This document shows positions 63,453 to 64,000 of a DNA stretch of 64,000 bases, piece by piece. The position numbers and the translations under genes were made by a program. How positions within the stretch are numbered: position 1 is the first letter of the stretch; each line of letters starts with the position of its first letter. The notes under the pieces are model-generated. The model saw nothing but the letters and a program-made list of their open reading frames with translations, did not search any database and was not told where the DNA came from. The DNA comes from Roseibium aggregatum (GTDB lineage: Bacteria; Pseudomonadota; Alphaproteobacteria; Rhizobiales; Stappiaceae): the NCBI RefSeq assembly GCF_014692675.1, contig NZ_JABFCZ010000015.1:87979-151978 (forward strand), read 5' to 3'.

Positions 63453-63845
63453 CTATCTTCTAATTCTCCTCAGGCGCCAAAGAAGATAGTGTGGATCAGA
63501 TTTAAAATCTTCTATTCTCTCAATTCTGTCGGCTTCCTGTTTCGCGAAGACTCCTACGCCACTTGCCCCGGCAACGGCTGACGCTGCTTGGAGGATGCCG
63601 CCACTCATATATGATGCCAAAGCCATTGCAGCGGTTCCAACCATCACTCCAGCTTGCCGCATTCTATGAGCGCGGGCAATTGCTCTGAATTTACGCTCTA
63701 AATTATCCAGTTTCGGCCGAAGAATGTCGTTGATCGCTTCTTCAGTATCTTTTTCTGGAGTGCTGTCAACAATACTTTTTAATGCAGTTCTAGCCGCAGA
63801 AAGATGATCATGTTCATCATCTAATATTTTACACAAGTCGGCCAT
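63453..63845 (-). CDS. Hypothetical protein with glycine/alanine-rich membrane segment
   Basis: A 130-residue protein read from ATG at 63845, behind AGGTGTGAAT; an upstream GTG at 63851 is also possible. Residues 1-65 are helical and charged (KILDDEHDHLSAARTALKSI), followed by one Gly/Ala-rich hydrophobic stretch (GVMVGTAAMALASYMSGGI and ILQAASAVAGASGVGVF) and an acidic-basic end with RRIRR. Composition is lower in G+C than neighbours (27 of 60 in 63661-63720), so it may be acquired with the adjacent IS. Not recognised. Confidence 0.55.
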   Translation of the reverse strand: MADLCKILDDEHDHLSAARTALKSIVDSTPEKDTEEAINDILRPKLDNLERKFRAIARAHRMRQAGVMVGTAAMALASYMSGGILQAASAVAGASGVGVFAKQEADRIERIEDFKSDPHYLLWRLRRIRR

Positions 63846-63869
63846 ATTCACACCTGAAATAAAGGGAAT

Positions 63870-63949
63870 TGTGATTATGGGATGGCCCGCCCCTCTCCGG
63901 AGCGATCCGATAGGATTGCTCTGTATTTGAGGTAGAGAGGAACGGACCG
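63870..63949 (+). mobile_element. Probable left end of an IS110-family element
   Basis: The 80 bases before the transposase ATG contain GC-rich motifs (GGATGGCCCGCCCCTCTCCGG) and no gene. IS110 elements carry a non-coding end next to the recombinase gene, which in some groups encodes a guide (bridge) RNA. The exact left boundary cannot be set from one side. Confidence 0.4.
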
Positions 63950-64000
63950 ATGTCGATTTTTGTACTTGGAATTGATCTTGGCAAGAACGTGTGCAGCCTG
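63950..64000 (+). CDS. IS110-family transposase (partial, cut by window edge)
   Basis: The first 17 codons, MSIFVLGIDLGKNVCSL, match the N-terminus of IS110-family (DEDD) transposases, with the first catalytic Asp as D9 in GIDLGKN. GAGAGGAACGGACC precedes the ATG. The gene continues beyond the window. Bases from about 63870 would be the left non-coding part of the element. Confidence 0.8.
   Translation, partial: MSIFVLGIDLGKNVCSL

Overview
The window is a GC-rich chromosomal segment of an alphaproteobacterium. The gene set points to the Hyphomicrobiales, most likely a Stappiaceae-type marine or host-associated genus such as Roseibium/Labrenzia: BacA/SbmA, two DUF2336 proteins, an Omp25/31-like porin, MntR/MntH, hmuSTUV with RirA-type boxes, DUF1127 and DUF2293 proteins, and a SahR-like fused ArsR-methyltransferase ahead of metF-metH. 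The genus is an inference; there is no rRNA or tRNA gene in the window to anchor it.

Layout. 1-3.7 kb: the truncated end of an extensin-like secreted protein gene, a LysE exporter, a DUF2336 protein, a 27-residue membrane microprotein and an FMN azoreductase whose start lies in a 96-bp inverted repeat. 3.7-9.5 kb: methionine operon (ArsR-methyltransferase, metF, metH) behind an 18-bp perfect palindrome. 9.6-14 kb: a secreted protein, an MscS-type channel and a second DUF2336 protein, several closed by clear intrinsic terminators. 14.3-18.2 kb: tsaA/trmO, then the divergent katG-oxyR pair. 18.2-22 kb: bacA, a LysE exporter and a metallophosphoesterase. 22-31 kb: small operons of efflux pumps, redox enzymes and regulators (MBL hydrolase/DUF1127/SnoaL with a divergent TetR; PaiB; SDR; PACE; DUF4386-DMT; WrbA-DsbA; LysR plus a Cys-rich HTH regulator). 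31-36 kb: two adjacent long palindromes, MOSC and PNPOx-like proteins, a peptidoglycan-binding protein, ettA.

36.1-37.9 kb is a sharp AT-rich island with two unrecognised genes (a secreted protein and a two-TM holin-like protein) meeting tail to tail, followed by a nested palindromic repeat. 37.9-42.7 kb: porin, MAPEG protein, MarR with a perfect palindromic operator, GNAT, and the divergent mntR-mntH pair with two MntR-like boxes. 42.7-46.3 kb: two FAD amine oxidases and a hydroxypyruvate-isomerase-like protein. 46.6-47.8 kb: two tandem secreted Ig-like paralogues and a signal-peptide-only third gene. 47.8-54.1 kb: heme uptake (hmuSTUV and a divergent TonB receptor) with two TGA-N9-TCA boxes. 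54.1-62.9 kb: a carboxylate uptake and catabolic cluster (Tm-1-like ATPase, aldehyde dehydrogenase, tripartite transporter, divergent IclR, HAD hydrolase, class-III aminotransferase). 63-64 kb: trxC, an orphan lower-GC membrane protein and the start of an IS110-family transposase cut by the window edge.

Taken together the region joins metal and heme homeostasis (RirA- and MntR-type control), peroxide defence (OxyR/KatG, azoreductase, WrbA, TrxC) and one-carbon/methionine metabolism, interspersed with accessory pieces. The least explained parts are the AT-rich island, the azoR leader inverted repeat, the tandem secreted paralogues and the orphan catabolic cluster. No CRISPR array, rRNA, tRNA or riboswitch was recognised.
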